Position numbers and translations under genes: made by a program
The notes under the pieces: generated by a model
The model's database searches: none
The model's input: the letters and a program-made list of their open reading frames with translations, nothing else
What the model was told of the DNA's origin: nothing
Assembly (NCBI RefSeq): GCF_003148845.1
Contig: NZ_QGHA01000003.1
Location: 338,928 to 402,927, forward strand
DNA: 64,000 bases
Source of the DNA: Mucilaginibacter oryzae
GTDB taxonomy: Bacteria; Bacteroidota; Bacteroidia; Sphingobacteriales; Sphingobacteriaceae
Direction of reading: 5' to 3'
Shown: piece after piece, positions 37,457 to 46,544 of the stretch
Numbering within the stretch: the stretch's first letter is position 1
Layout of the letters: the number at the start of each line of letters is the position of its first letter

Positions 37457-38350
37457 ATGAAAAAGAATATATTAAAATATTTGTTTCTTGCCGGTACAGT
37501 GACTGCTGTTGCAGTTTCAGGTTGCCGTAAAGAAACGGCCGCCGATAAAGTTGGTGGTCAGGCGATGGATAACGGAAAATCATTCATAGGAATCCCCGAT
37601 GGTTTGGAGCAGCCTCATTTCTTCGATCCGTTCACAAACATTAAAACAGTGGATGTATTTTCGATAAAAAGGGACGCTAAAAGTTCGGCCGATCTGCAAA
37701 AAGATCAAACTATCACATTAAAATCAATTCCTGCGGCAATTGATAAATACAATGAAGATCATGACACGGAGTATGAACTATTACCAGCAAGCCTTTACAC
37801 TGTAAGCAGTACAAGCGTTACGGCGGGTGCCGGGGGCGATTTAACAGCAAAGTTTGCACCAGGCGATTTTCAGCACTACTTCACTATAAAACTGAATGGT
37901 GCGAAGTTTGATCTGACCAAAAAATATGCGCTTGCTTATGTAATCAGTAATGCAGGAGGTTTGGATATTCATGCAGCCAGCAAGGATACCTTATATACCT
38001 TTTTTGCCATCAAAAACAAGTATGATGGCGATTACCTGTCAAACGGCATCTTTCATCACCCCGTTAATGGCGACCGCGCTATTACAAACAGACCCAAAAC
38101 GCTTACTACAGCCGGCACTTCATCAGTAACTACCGAAATTGGGGATATTGGCGGCGTTATGACCTTAACAGTAAATGAAGCCACAAACGAGGTGACCGTT
38201 TCTGGTAATGTGAGTGCTACTCAACCGTTACTTCCGGTTGCTGGCAAAACAAATACTTACGATCCGGCAACAAAAAGTTTTATCCTCAACTACAGGTACC
38301 CAGCCAGTACGGGCGACCGCGTTGTTGAAGAAACCATCAAACGTAAATAA
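37457..38350 (+). CDS. DUF1735-type surface lipoprotein of the SusCD operon
   Basis: 297 residues with a lipoprotein signal (VTAVAVSGC, C23). Residues about 40-160 match the DUF1735 (BT_3987-like) N-terminal domain: a conserved VDVFSIKRDAKSS, AIDKYNEDHDTEYELLPASLYTV, and the KYALAYVISNAGG end strand. The remaining 120 residues are beta-rich (DUF4361/lipocalin-like, uncertain). Such proteins often follow SusD and bind glycan at the cell surface. It lies 23 bases after susD and ends at a terminator, closing the operon. No glycosidase or peptidase is in the operon, so the substrate is open. Confidence 0.88.
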   Translation: MKKNILKYLFLAGTVTAVAVSGCRKETAADKVGGQAMDNGKSFIGIPDGLEQPHFFDPFTNIKTVDVFSIKRDAKSSADLQKDQTITLKSIPAAIDKYNEDHDTEYELLPASLYTVSSTSVTAGAGGDLTAKFAPGDFQHYFTIKLNGAKFDLTKKYALAYVISNAGGLDIHAASKDTLYTFFAIKNKYDGDYLSNGIFHHPVNGDRAITNRPKTLTTAGTSSVTTEIGDIGGVMTLTVNEATNEVTVSGNVSATQPLLPVAGKTNTYDPATKSFILNYRYPASTGDRVVEETIKRK

Positions 38351-38360
38351 TATTATTTCA

Positions 38361-38396
38361 AATCAAGGAGCGGCAACATGCCTCTCCTTGATTTTA
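38361..38396 (+). terminator. Terminator of the SusC/SusD operon
   Basis: AATCAAGGAG (38361-38370) and CTCCTTGATT (38384-38393) form a perfect 10-bp stem followed by TTT, ten bases after the DUF1735 stop. Confidence 0.88.
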
Positions 38397-38597
38397 CCAA
38401 TCCCGAGCCAATTTTATCCAATCGCAATGTTAAAACCGTTTTGCCTTATTAATGATGAGTATTTACAGGTTATGATAGTGGCGGTTTGTCGGTTGGGTTA
38501 CTTTCAGATTGGTAATTAAATTTATAAACCTACACCCATAAACCCATAACTAATACTTTGCAGCTTCGTTCTTTTAGTTAATAGTTATATATGCTTT

Positions 38598-38636
38598 AAA
38601 GCCGTACACAGTAAGCTCGTGTGCGGCTTTTATATT
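38598..38636. terminator. Second hairpin in the convergent region
   Basis: AAAGCCGtACACA pairs with TGTGcGGCTTT with a small bulge, followed by TATATTTT on the plus strand. It probably backs up the SusCD terminator and could serve the minus-strand gene at 38679. Confidence 0.6.
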
Positions 38637-38678
38637 TTAGGCAGGTCAACAAGGCCCGGTGGCAAAAAAATTTATCCT

Positions 38679-39299
38679 TTAATAACCGATAGCGCTACGC
38701 GATTCGTTAATCAATCTGTCGGAAAAAGCATCGTCTACAGGCTTAAGCCAACCAGCCGGTAAAGCAAACCATTCAGCATCATACAGTTGCCCGGACATTG
38801 AAGTTGTAGCCGTTTGATGCATACCTTTTATAATTTGTTTCACCTCTTTGAGGTCGTGTTGGTTTATTCTGTTTGGCACTACCATTCCAACACTTCTGTC
38901 GGGCAATGCAACCCGGTAGCCATCCGGGAATATGGCGCTTAGCTCATGCGAAAGTAAGATCCTGCTTGAGCCTATACCATCGGCATGCATAAACACTAAA
39001 AATTTAATGGTTTTGCCATCGCTTCCTGTCGCCTGGTGCGTAAAAAAGTTTTCGTTATCGGTTATCGAATGCCGCAAGTTTTCAAATGCTGTTTGCTGCC
39101 AGTGTTTGTGGCTTTCATTCAATAAAGCAAATTCATCCTTTGTAAGGTACGTCATTTGGCCGGGACCCGTAAAAAACACCCAGGTAAGCAGAAATTCTTT
39201 ATTGTTTAATTGCTGGTGCGGTGATGGCCATGTACTTTCATGGTAATAACTACGGGGTACAATTAGCGGAAAGATCTGGTCAAGGTTCATATTTATCAC
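38679..39299 (-). CDS. Conserved protein of unknown function, partner of an XRE regulator
   Basis: 206 residues with no signal peptide or membrane segment. I do not recognise the family. Visible features are an N-terminal YYHESTWPSPHQQLNNKEFLLTW stretch, SRILLSHELSAIFPDGYRVALPDRSVGMVVP in the middle, and a C-terminal DDAFSDRLI. MNLDQIFPLIVP at 39290 is an alternative start. It lies 44 bases downstream of an XRE regulator in the same direction, a layout shared by regulated pairs and some toxin-antitoxin modules, although 206 residues with no catalytic motif gives no support for a toxin. Confidence 0.75.
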   Translation of the reverse strand: MINMNLDQIFPLIVPRSYYHESTWPSPHQQLNNKEFLLTWVFFTGPGQMTYLTKDEFALLNESHKHWQQTAFENLRHSITDNENFFTHQATGSDGKTIKFLVFMHADGIGSSRILLSHELSAIFPDGYRVALPDRSVGMVVPNRINQHDLKEVKQIIKGMHQTATTSMSGQLYDAEWFALPAGWLKPVDDAFSDRLINESRSAIGY

Positions 39300-39343
39300 G
39301 GTTTAAAGGTAAACAAAAGTAATGAACAATCACCGTATACCCC

Positions 39344-39583
39344 TTATGCTGCACAATCCTCCTCATACCCGCAGGCGGCTATCAGGGTACCTGCATCGGT
39401 ATCCAGCAGGCGGGCTATCTGTATTAACCTGTCTACCGTGAGTTTTGAGTAATTAAGCTCTATTTTGCTGTAGGAGTTTTGGCTCATCTTCATTTTGGCA
39501 GCCATATATTCCTGCGAATAATTTTTGCTTTCGCGCAGTTGCCTGATGTAGTTTGCTATGCGCCCGATATCGTTTTGGCTCAT
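39344..39583 (-). CDS. XRE-family helix-turn-helix protein
   Basis: 79 residues, almost entirely a Cro/C1-type domain: IANYIRQLRESKNYSQEYMAAKM (helices 1-2), SQNSYSKIELNYSKLTVDRLIQIARLL (recognition helix and helices 4-5). The tail EEDCAA is short, with no effector domain. It probably regulates itself and the following unknown gene. Confidence 0.9.
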   Translation of the reverse strand: MSQNDIGRIANYIRQLRESKNYSQEYMAAKMKMSQNSYSKIELNYSKLTVDRLIQIARLLDTDAGTLIAACGYEEDCAA

Positions 39584-39822
39584 TGGTTTACTTTAGTTTT
39601 CAATTAACAATACGCTGTAATAAAAGTTCGGCTGTACCCCTAACAGGAGTGAACAAGTGCCCGGCGTGCTTTTTCACCTCGCCCGTATGCCTGATATACG
39701 CTTAAAAATAACAGGCGGTTTGGGATGGCCTGCCCTATTTTCTACTTCATTTTGGCGTAGCATTTTTCAATCCGCCGGTAAAAAAACTCCGTTAGTTACT
39801 TCAAATCATTAAACATAATATC

Positions 39823-40371
39823 ATGAAAAAACTATTTGTAATGGCTATCGCTTTGGTAGCTTTAGCCGCGGCCCCAAAAACTTATGCTCAAACTAAAATG
39901 GTAGGCGGCGCAGCCATGTACCCCACTAAAGACATTGTTGATAACGCCGTTAACTCCAAAGACCACACCACCCTGGTAGCTGCCGTTAAAGCCGCAGGCC
40001 TGGTTGAAACCCTTAAAGGTACCGGCCCTTTCACCGTTTTTGCGCCAACCAACGAGGCTTTTGATAAATTACCTAAGGGAACAGTAGCAACCTTGTTAAA
40101 ACCCGAAAACAAGGAAACCCTTACCAAAGTGCTTACTTACCACGTAGTGGCCGGTAAATTAAGCGCGGCCGACCTGATGGCCAAAGTAAAGGCAGGCATG
40201 GGCAAGGCCGAACTCAAAACCGTAAGCGGCGGTACCTTAACCGTAATGCAGCAGGGTAAAAAGTTATATCTGGTTGATGAAAAAGGAGGCAAATCATGGA
40301 TTACCATTGCCGATGTTTTTCAGAAAAACGGCGTGATCCATGTGGTGAATACCGTTTTGATGCCTAAATAA
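39823..40371 (+). CDS. Secreted fasciclin (FAS1)-domain protein
   Basis: 182 residues with a Sec signal peptide (1-22, ending TYAQ). A single FAS1 domain fills the rest: H1 box TGPFTVFAPTNEAFDKLPKGTV, TYHVVAGKLSAADL (YH motif), and H2 box NGVIHVVNTVLMP. FAS1 proteins mediate adhesion or matrix contacts and are common, highly expressed periplasmic or surface proteins in this phylum. It has its own strong terminator and is monocistronic. Confidence 0.95.
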   Translation: MKKLFVMAIALVALAAAPKTYAQTKMVGGAAMYPTKDIVDNAVNSKDHTTLVAAVKAAGLVETLKGTGPFTVFAPTNEAFDKLPKGTVATLLKPENKETLTKVLTYHVVAGKLSAADLMAKVKAGMGKAELKTVSGGTLTVMQQGKKLYLVDEKGGKSWITIADVFQKNGVIHVVNTVLMPK

Positions 40372-40388
40372 TTTATAACATCCTATAC

Positions 40389-40427
40389 ACAAAGCCCGGC
40401 GCGCAAACGCCGGGCTTTGTGTTTTTT
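40389..40427 (+). terminator. Terminator of the fasciclin gene
   Basis: ACAAAGCCCGGCG (40389-40401) and CGCCGGGCTTTGT (40408-40420) form a perfect 13-bp stem with a 6-base loop, followed by G and six T. Confidence 0.95.
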
Positions 40428-40481
40428 AATTGGCTGTAAAAATCACGCGGCTAACTTTTATAAGATCACCCCCGGTTGATA

Positions 40482-41255
40482 TCAATCCTTTAACCTGATC
40501 CAAACCGGACCATGATCGCTTGATTTTTCCCAGCCGCGTACGTGTTTATCAACACCGGCAGCTTCCAGTTGGGGTACCAGGTCGGGGCTTAACAAAAAAT
40601 GGTCGATACGCAAACCAGCGTCCCTACCGTAGGCATTGCGGAAATAATCCCAAAAGGTATAGATGGTTTCGGTGGGGTATAAATGGCGGATGGCATCCGT
40701 CCAGCCCTGGGCCAGCAGGTTTTGGAAAGCCTCGCGGGATTCGGGGCGAAAAAGCGCGTCGTCAACCCAGCGTTCGGGTTTGTACACGTCGGCACCGGTG
40801 GGGATAATGTTATAATCGCCGGTTAAAATAACGGGCTTGCCGGTGGCCAGCAGTTGCGCCGCATGGGCCTTAAAGCGATCAAGCCAGGCCAGCTTATAGT
40901 CGAATTTGGGGCCGGGAGCCGGGTTGCCGTTGGGCAGGTACAGGCAGGCAATGGTAACGCCATCCACCACGGCTTCAATATAGCGGCTGTGGGTATCTTC
41001 CTCATCGCCGGGCAGTGCGCGGCGCACCTCGGTAATATTGCGGTTGCGGGTAAGTATAGCTACGCCGTTCCAGCTTTTCTGGCCGTGCCAAATGGCATTA
41101 TAACCGGCATCAAGCAGGGCCTGTTCCGGGAAATTTTCCTGCGGGGCTTTCAGTTCCTGCAGGCAGGCCACATCAGGTTGGGTTTCTTCCAGCCAGCGCA
41201 GCAGCACCGGCATCCGGGCGTTTATACTGTTTACGTTATAGGTAGCAATTTTCAT
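40482..41255 (-). CDS. xth: Exodeoxyribonuclease III (AP endonuclease)
   Basis: A 257-residue member of the exonuclease III/APE1 family, which incises DNA at abasic sites and trims 3' blocks. Motifs: N-terminal ATYNVNSINAR (N8), CLQELKAP (metal-binding E34), YLPNGNP, LTGDYNIIP (D/N pair), RIDHFLLSP, and the C-terminal SSDHGPVW catalytic D-H pair. Length and motif order are normal. It ends opposite the fasciclin gene, so the hairpin between them may serve both. Confidence 0.97.
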   Translation of the reverse strand: MKIATYNVNSINARMPVLLRWLEETQPDVACLQELKAPQENFPEQALLDAGYNAIWHGQKSWNGVAILTRNRNITEVRRALPGDEEDTHSRYIEAVVDGVTIACLYLPNGNPAPGPKFDYKLAWLDRFKAHAAQLLATGKPVILTGDYNIIPTGADVYKPERWVDDALFRPESREAFQNLLAQGWTDAIRHLYPTETIYTFWDYFRNAYGRDAGLRIDHFLLSPDLVPQLEAAGVDKHVRGWEKSSDHGPVWIRLKD

Positions 41256-41365
41256 GATGCAAAATAACTATCTCCGGCCGAAACCGCGCTATAAAACATG
41301 AGCTGCAACTTTTATTTTAAACGCAGATTCCCCGTTGTTGCGCGGAGATAGTTGATAACAAGCTT

Positions 41366-41560
41366 TTACTTTTCAAACTCGTCCGGGTTTACTTCCGGCT
41401 GCGGCGATTGCTCGTCGGGCACCTCATTGGGGATATTTTCCGGCGCTTCCTCGGGTACGTCCGGCTCCCCCGGATCCGTTGGCTGCCTGATCTCCGGGTT
41501 TTCCGGGCTTATCGGGAATTCTTCGGGCTCGAAGGGGATTGAGGTGTGTTTCTTTGTCAT
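41366..41560 (-). CDS. Small acidic proline-rich protein
   Basis: 64 residues, more than a third proline or glutamate (PEEFPISPENPEIRQP, PGEPDVPEEAPENIP). It has no signal peptide or hydrophobic segment, and is predicted disordered. It begins at an ATG with basic MTKKHTSIPF and ends FEK. The shape is of a short conserved hypothetical rather than a random frame, since the opposite-strand frame is serine/glycine-rich noise. Function unknown. Confidence 0.6.
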   Translation of the reverse strand: MTKKHTSIPFEPEEFPISPENPEIRQPTDPGEPDVPEEAPENIPNEVPDEQSPQPEVNPDEFEK

Positions 41561-41642
41561 TGTTTTATAACACGGGAGGCGGGGTTTGGTTTTTTTGAAA
41601 AAAAACGGTCGTAAAACCAGCTAATAAAATCAAACTATCTGT

Positions 41643-42065
41643 TTACTTTTTTGCACTATTAGCAAAGTAAAATCCGAAAACCAACGATAGAGCCACTTGA
41701 AAAAAAGTAGAAAACATGTTCGTATTCTCAATAACCTTCATCGGATTTTGAGATAAAAATTGTGCCTTAGCCAAGGCATAGCAAACCCCAAGTACAAAAA
41801 ATATATAAGCCAATGATAGCACCAAAGCAAGCACGAAAGCCCATCGGTCGGTATATTGTATTTTAGTAGACTTTTTTGAGGAAAAATAGACAGTCAGAAT
41901 TAACAAAATGTATGGTAACGACGATTGAGTTACCCAATTTACTATGTCTTTAGTTTTTTCAGAAAAATAACTATTTACGGCCCATAAAACACTCCAAGGT
42001 AATATTATTAGAAAAAAGCCTCCCCAAACAATTGCCAAGGTATTTTGAGCTGTAGTTTTTTTCAT
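41643..42065 (-). CDS. Four-helix membrane protein of a protease-linked operon
   Basis: 140 residues, with hydrophobic segments near 9-30, 45-60, 75-97 and 115-135. It has no recognised family and no catalytic motif. Its ATG overlaps the stop of the previous gene (ATGA-type, 4 bases), so translation is probably coupled. It forms the last part of an operon with a carboxypeptidase-like-domain protein and a trypsin-like protease. Confidence 0.8.
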   Translation of the reverse strand: MKKTTAQNTLAIVWGGFFLIILPWSVLWAVNSYFSEKTKDIVNWVTQSSLPYILLILTVYFSSKKSTKIQYTDRWAFVLALVLSLAYIFFVLGVCYALAKAQFLSQNPMKVIENTNMFSTFFQVALSLVFGFYFANSAKK

Positions 42066-43021
42066 TTTGAATTCAATTTTAAGAGTAGTTTTGATCGTTG
42101 CAGATGTTCATAAGCTGTCAAATGAGCCGACTGAACGGTAAGCTTTGAATTAGGTTTGGTTGAAACAAATTCATAAACTAAAACAGTACAAAAATAGTCT
42201 TTCCCTTTTTTTTTATTCGCAAGATCGCTTGGCAGAATATTGTAACCAACCCTTGAAAGCTTTTTTAGGGCTTCAAAGTCGGCATCTTTCAAACTGGGAT
42301 TGAATGGCTTATTAGTAACAATAAATGCAAACATTCTAAATAGCCCGGATCTTGGTGCAAAGAAATCACTAAATGTTGGGCTTTTCAATTCATTGATAGC
42401 AAATCTCTCGCTATTAAAAATTGAAGAACCATCGTCTGTAATCGATTCTATTCTTGTCACCAAAGCAAATCCGTCCGGAATTATAAAATAGCTTCTCTCA
42501 TCGTATCCGCCAGAAGTTAACGCTCTTATTAAAACTTTGTCCATCTGTCCGAGAGTTTCTGTCTTATCAAAAATTTCATTGTCTAAAACAGCCAAAGTGT
42601 AACCACTTAACGGTGGAAATGGAAAAACATTGATTGGACTCTCCCGCACTTCCTCTCCACTCACATGTAAGATATTTTTATAATTAAGCGTAATTTTCAA
42701 CCCATTCGCATTGAGTGATGCAGGCTGATCTTTTAAAGGTATTTCGGATGCTGAATATCCTATAAACGACACAATCAGTTCATCGCCTTTTTTAACATAA
42801 ATAACAAAGTTTCCACCGCCATCAGTTACAGTACCGATCGTCTTTCCTTTGATCCTAATTGTAACTCCCGGTAAAGGGTTTCCCTCGTCATCCGTTATCT
42901 TTCCAACCACAACATTAAAGTCCGAGACCTGATAACTATTTTGTGCGCGGACTTTAATGTTGTAAACACATAAAATAAACACAGACAATAAGATACTCTT
43001 GATTAACACTACTTTATTCAT
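42062..43021 (-). CDS. Exported carboxypeptidase-like-domain protein
   Basis: 319 residues from the ATG at 43021 (signal MNKVVLIKSILLSVFILCVYNIKVRAQ). The frame is open to 43078, inside the upstream gene, but the signal sets the start. Residues about 30-115 form a CarboxypepD_reg-like beta-sandwich (VVVGKITDDEGNPLPGVTI, GTVTDGGGNFVIYVKKGDELIVSFIGY). The C-terminal 200 residues hold a conserved-looking SGGYDERSYFIIPDGFALVTRIESI segment whose family I cannot name. It overlaps the upstream protease gene by eight bases and the downstream membrane gene by four, so the three are tightly coupled. Confidence 0.85.
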   Translation of the reverse strand: MNKVVLIKSILLSVFILCVYNIKVRAQNSYQVSDFNVVVGKITDDEGNPLPGVTIRIKGKTIGTVTDGGGNFVIYVKKGDELIVSFIGYSASEIPLKDQPASLNANGLKITLNYKNILHVSGEEVRESPINVFPFPPLSGYTLAVLDNEIFDKTETLGQMDKVLIRALTSGGYDERSYFIIPDGFALVTRIESITDDGSSIFNSERFAINELKSPTFSDFFAPRSGLFRMFAFIVTNKPFNPSLKDADFEALKKLSRVGYNILPSDLANKKKGKDYFCTVLVYEFVSTKPNSKLTVQSAHLTAYEHLQRSKLLLKLNSK

Positions 43022-43925
43022 CTGACAACCGAGTTCCTTGTTCAATAGTTTCCTTAATTGCATCCGAAGAATAAACAATTCCCAATCCCATTCTCTGAAT
43101 ATTATTGGGTGAAATGTCTTCGAATGGAATTGAATCCGATACGATTCCCAAAATATACGGCGTGCCCTTTGGGCCGCTAAATGAGGCTATGCCAGTTAAA
43201 GAAGTATTCAAAGTCTTATAAATGACCATACTTCCACTTGAGCCAGGATAAACATTTGCATCAATAAGAAACCCATCAATACTACTCTTTAAACCCAATT
43301 TATCTCGCAATTTCTTATTAAAGTTATACCTCTCATAAGGTAGTGTGGCGATAATACCATAACGAAACATCGGCGAATAATTCTTTTCGTCATAAATGCC
43401 ATCGGGATACCCAATATTATATATTTCATCACCCACTGTGAAACCTTTACTCTTCATATCTGCTTTCGAAAGTAATAGTCCCATTGGAATTCCACGCGAA
43501 GTTATCCCATCCGCTACAAATTCTTCTGTAATTTCTATTGCTACAACATCAGCTCCTTTCCTGTTAAATCTCATTTTTGGTAGATAACGTCCTTTTTTAT
43601 CCGTTAATTCCACCGTCAATTCCATTCGATTTTTCGTATTGTTATAGTCTTTAGTAAAAAATCTGAGCTTAATTGCGTTAATCGATCCTTCTTGCGGCAA
43701 AGTATGCTTTGTTGTTATTAAAAACCCTTTCCATCTTTGAGTATTTGGAGTTACCTCTTGAAGCAAAATAAAACCACTTGAAAACACATCGTGGCCATCT
43801 TTATTATAAGATATCAAAGCGCAATTCTCGTAAAACGCTTCGTTTATGCTACCAGAAGTTTGTGCTTTTGTAGCTTCGTAACTTAAAAGAAGCGAAAAGA
43901 CAAGGCAGTACTTTAAATATTTCAT
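43014..43925 (-). CDS. Exported trypsin-like serine protease homologue
   Basis: 303 residues with a signal peptide (MKYLKYCLVFSLLLSYEATKAQ). A chymotrypsin-fold triad can be placed in order: H74 in FLITTKHTL, D126 in GADVVAIEI, and S230 in YPGSSGSMV (GxSG). GDEIYNIGYPDG (165-176) matches the oxyanion-side strand of HtrA/V8-like proteases. It probably cleaves proteins in the periplasm. It is the first gene of a three-gene overlapping operon. The His context (TTKHTL) differs from the common TAAHC, so activity is likely but not certain. Confidence 0.8.
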   Translation of the reverse strand: MKYLKYCLVFSLLLSYEATKAQTSGSINEAFYENCALISYNKDGHDVFSSGFILLQEVTPNTQRWKGFLITTKHTLPQEGSINAIKLRFFTKDYNNTKNRMELTVELTDKKGRYLPKMRFNRKGADVVAIEITEEFVADGITSRGIPMGLLLSKADMKSKGFTVGDEIYNIGYPDGIYDEKNYSPMFRYGIIATLPYERYNFNKKLRDKLGLKSSIDGFLIDANVYPGSSGSMVIYKTLNTSLTGIASFSGPKGTPYILGIVSDSIPFEDISPNNIQRMGLGIVYSSDAIKETIEQGTRLSDE

Positions 43926-44001
43926 TTAGGTTATTAAAAAAATAAATATACAAATTGTTACTTTGTAGAGAGTTTATATTTTTACAAACAACCTGAAATA
44001 T

Positions 44002-44110
44002 TTGACATTAAGTGATTATTTTCCTGTTTTAGATGCTTTAAGGGGGGCATTGCCGCCATAGCGCTGATTATTTTCCACCTCATTGAAATTTGCCGCGCAG
44101 CCGCACCCTA
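44002..44110 (+). pseudogene. N-terminal remnant of an acyltransferase-3 (OafA-type) gene, frameshifted
   Basis: The frame from TTG 44002 reads LSDYFPVLDALRG, the hallmark start of membrane acyltransferase-3 proteins. At a run of six G (44042-44047) the frame is lost. The continuation in another frame is GIAAIALIIFHLIEICRAAAP then stop, matching the first transmembrane helix with its catalytic FH pair. Nothing downstream continues the protein, so it is both frameshifted and truncated. Confidence 0.7.
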
Positions 44111-44381
44111 AAAAGCGAAAAATCAACCGCATTAAAACCACTTTCAAAATTCACGGAACTGTCCTGAAAACTTTGCGGCTCCGCGGCTTTGCATGCTTAA
44201 AAACCTCAAACTATCCAACCTCAAAAATCCTGGCATTTTAGCGCCTGCGTGCTTAAAAATCCCCGTTAAACTAACAATAATGAAAACTAAAAAAACAGTT
44301 TAATCCGCCTAAACAAAACACCTGTTTTATTGTAATATTTAATACATTGCGCAACTTTTTGCACAATCGGCTTGATATACG
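44111..44381. other. Intergenic region with repeat-like phrases
   Basis: Two related phrases, GCGGCTTTGCATGCTTAAAAA and GCGCCTGCGTGCTTAAAAA, occur about 60 bases apart. They look like a decayed intergenic repeat next to the acyltransferase remnant. No gene is seen. Confidence 0.4.
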
Positions 44382-46376
44382 ATGGACATTTCGCCTTACC
44401 TGTTAACTGATAAACAACTGATTGACGTATTATGCATGGGCCACCAACCTATGGCGGTGCATGTATCTGAAGATGCTGTGATCCAGGCAGCTAACGATGC
44501 CATGATAAACGTTTGGGGTAAAAACCGCAGCGTGATAGGCAAATCGCTGGCTGATGCCCTGCCCGAACTGGAGGGACAGCCATTTATTGATATGTTTAAA
44601 CAGGTTTGGAACGAGGGCGTAACCTTTTCGGGCACGGATACCCCTGCCGACCTGGTGGTTAACGGCATACTGCAAACCTTTTACTTTGATTTTGAGTATC
44701 GCCCCATTAAGGATGCCGACGGAAAAACCTATGCCATACTGCACACCGCTACCGATGTAACCGAAAGGTACCACAGCCGTTTCCGCGAGCAAAAGCTGAT
44801 TGAAGAACTCACCGCTTTAAACGAAGAACTCACGGCATCGAACGAAGAAGTGCGCGCAAGCAACGAAGAACTGGCCGCCATTAACGAAGAGCTGCAGGCC
44901 ATAACCGAAGAGCTGCGCCTATCTGAAGAGTTTTTGCAAAACGCCAATAATGAGTTATCGATAAGCGAGGCCCGTTTCAGGCAACTGATCAGGCAGGCCC
45001 CGGTTGGCATTTGCCTGATAGGCGCAGGCGACCTGATGGTACAGGAAGTGAACGACGCCTACCTGCATGTGATTGGCCGCAGCCGTGATGTTTTTGAAAA
45101 GCGAACTATTTGGGAAATAGTGCCGGAGGCTGCCGAGGCTTATGCACCTATCATGAACGGGGTAATTGAAACCGGCAACACCTTCACTGCTAACGAACAC
45201 CGGGTGATCCTTAACCGCGAAGGCAATGATGAAGAGGTATACCTGAACTTTGTGTATGAACCCATCCGCGGCCATGCCGACACGGTGAATGCCGTGCTGG
45301 TGCTCGCCTTCGAGGTGACCGATATGGTTATAGCGCGTAAAAAAATAGAACAGGCCGAAGAAAGGAGCCGCCTGGCGGTAGATGCCGCGGGCATCGGCAT
45401 CTTTGACCTCGACCTGGACACCGGCATCCCGGTGGTGTCGGGGAAATTTAATGAGATCTTCAACCTCGATTCGCCGCCCGATCAGGATACGGTGACAGCC
45501 CTGGTACATGAAGAAGACCGGCAACTGCGGGCCGAGGCCCACGCGGAAGCCCTGCGCACCGGGCATTTGTTTTATGAAGCGAGGATTTTAGCCCAACCCG
45601 ATACCATTACCTGGATCAGGGCTCAGGGAAAAGTGTTTTACAACGAAGATAACAGGCCCGAGCGCATGCTGGGTACCGTGCTTGACATTACCGCCTACAA
45701 AGAATTGCAGCAGCAAAAAGACGATTTTATCAGTATTGCCAGCCATGAACTTAAAACGCCGATCACCAGCCTCAAAGCTTCGCTGCAGCTGATGGATAAG
45801 ATTAAGGATAAGGCCGAGCAAAACATGATTGCCAAACTGATTATGCAATCGCGCAAAAGCGTAGAAAGGGTGAGCGCCCTGGTTGAGGACCTGCTTAATG
45901 TTAGCCGCCTGCAGCAATCAGATATCCGCTTAAATAAAAGTTATTTCATCCTGTCGCAACTGGTTAACGCGGTGGCTAACCCTATCAGCATCATAGCCAG
46001 ACATAAAATTATGATAACCGGCGAACTTGAACTGCAGGTTTATGCCGATGAACACCGTATTGACCAGGTACTCACCAACTTTTTAAACAACGCGGTTAAA
46101 TACGCGCCCCTATCCGAAACCATTGAAGTTGACATCAGCAGGGACGATAATTATGTAATCGTTTCCGTTACCGATCACGGCCCGGGCATCCCGTTAGAAA
46201 AACAGGAACACCTGTTTGACCGCTATTACCGTGTAGACCCATCGGGCCACCAGGGCTCGGGCCTGGGCCTGGGGCTTTATATATGCGACGAGATCATTAC
46301 CCGCCACAACGGTACCATCGGCGTTAACAGCGAGGAAGGCAAGGGCAGCACTTTTTGGTTCAGGTTGCCATTGTAA
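44382..46376 (+). CDS. PAS-domain sensor histidine kinase
   Basis: 664 residues, soluble. PAS 1 (about 10-130), a long charged coiled coil built of ELTALNEEL/ASNEEVRA-like heptads (about 140-185), PAS 2 (about 190-320) and PAS 3 (about 325-440). HisKA follows with H455 (IASHELKTPI), then HATPase (about 555-664) with NFLNNAVKYAP (N-box), DHGPGIP, and GSGLGLGLYI. It has no receiver, so it needs a separate response regulator, which is not adjacent. Starts at ATG 44382. Confidence 0.94.
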   Translation: MDISPYLLTDKQLIDVLCMGHQPMAVHVSEDAVIQAANDAMINVWGKNRSVIGKSLADALPELEGQPFIDMFKQVWNEGVTFSGTDTPADLVVNGILQTFYFDFEYRPIKDADGKTYAILHTATDVTERYHSRFREQKLIEELTALNEELTASNEEVRASNEELAAINEELQAITEELRLSEEFLQNANNELSISEARFRQLIRQAPVGICLIGAGDLMVQEVNDAYLHVIGRSRDVFEKRTIWEIVPEAAEAYAPIMNGVIETGNTFTANEHRVILNREGNDEEVYLNFVYEPIRGHADTVNAVLVLAFEVTDMVIARKKIEQAEERSRLAVDAAGIGIFDLDLDTGIPVVSGKFNEIFNLDSPPDQDTVTALVHEEDRQLRAEAHAEALRTGHLFYEARILAQPDTITWIRAQGKVFYNEDNRPERMLGTVLDITAYKELQQQKDDFISIASHELKTPITSLKASLQLMDKIKDKAEQNMIAKLIMQSRKSVERVSALVEDLLNVSRLQQSDIRLNKSYFILSQLVNAVANPISIIARHKIMITGELELQVYADEHRIDQVLTNFLNNAVKYAPLSETIEVDISRDDNYVIVSVTDHGPGIPLEKQEHLFDRYYRVDPSGHQGSGLGLGLYICDEIITRHNGTIGVNSEEGKGSTFWFRLPL

Positions 46377-46544
46377 GGTGGCATCACCCGCAACTGCTAA
46401 TTATGCATTAGAGGATAATATATCTATTCGTATTTCTATTCGGCAGGCAGTGTGCTATACCAGGAAAGGGGATTGCTATTTATAGAAATCAAATCGTATA
46501 AAGAAATTTTAACACGAATTAACTTTTATTCGGACACAATTTAA

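Noticed and set aside
39344..39583. Toxin-antitoxin module with the 38.7-39.3 kb gene
   Set aside because: The downstream protein is 206 residues with no toxin motif; only gene order supports it.
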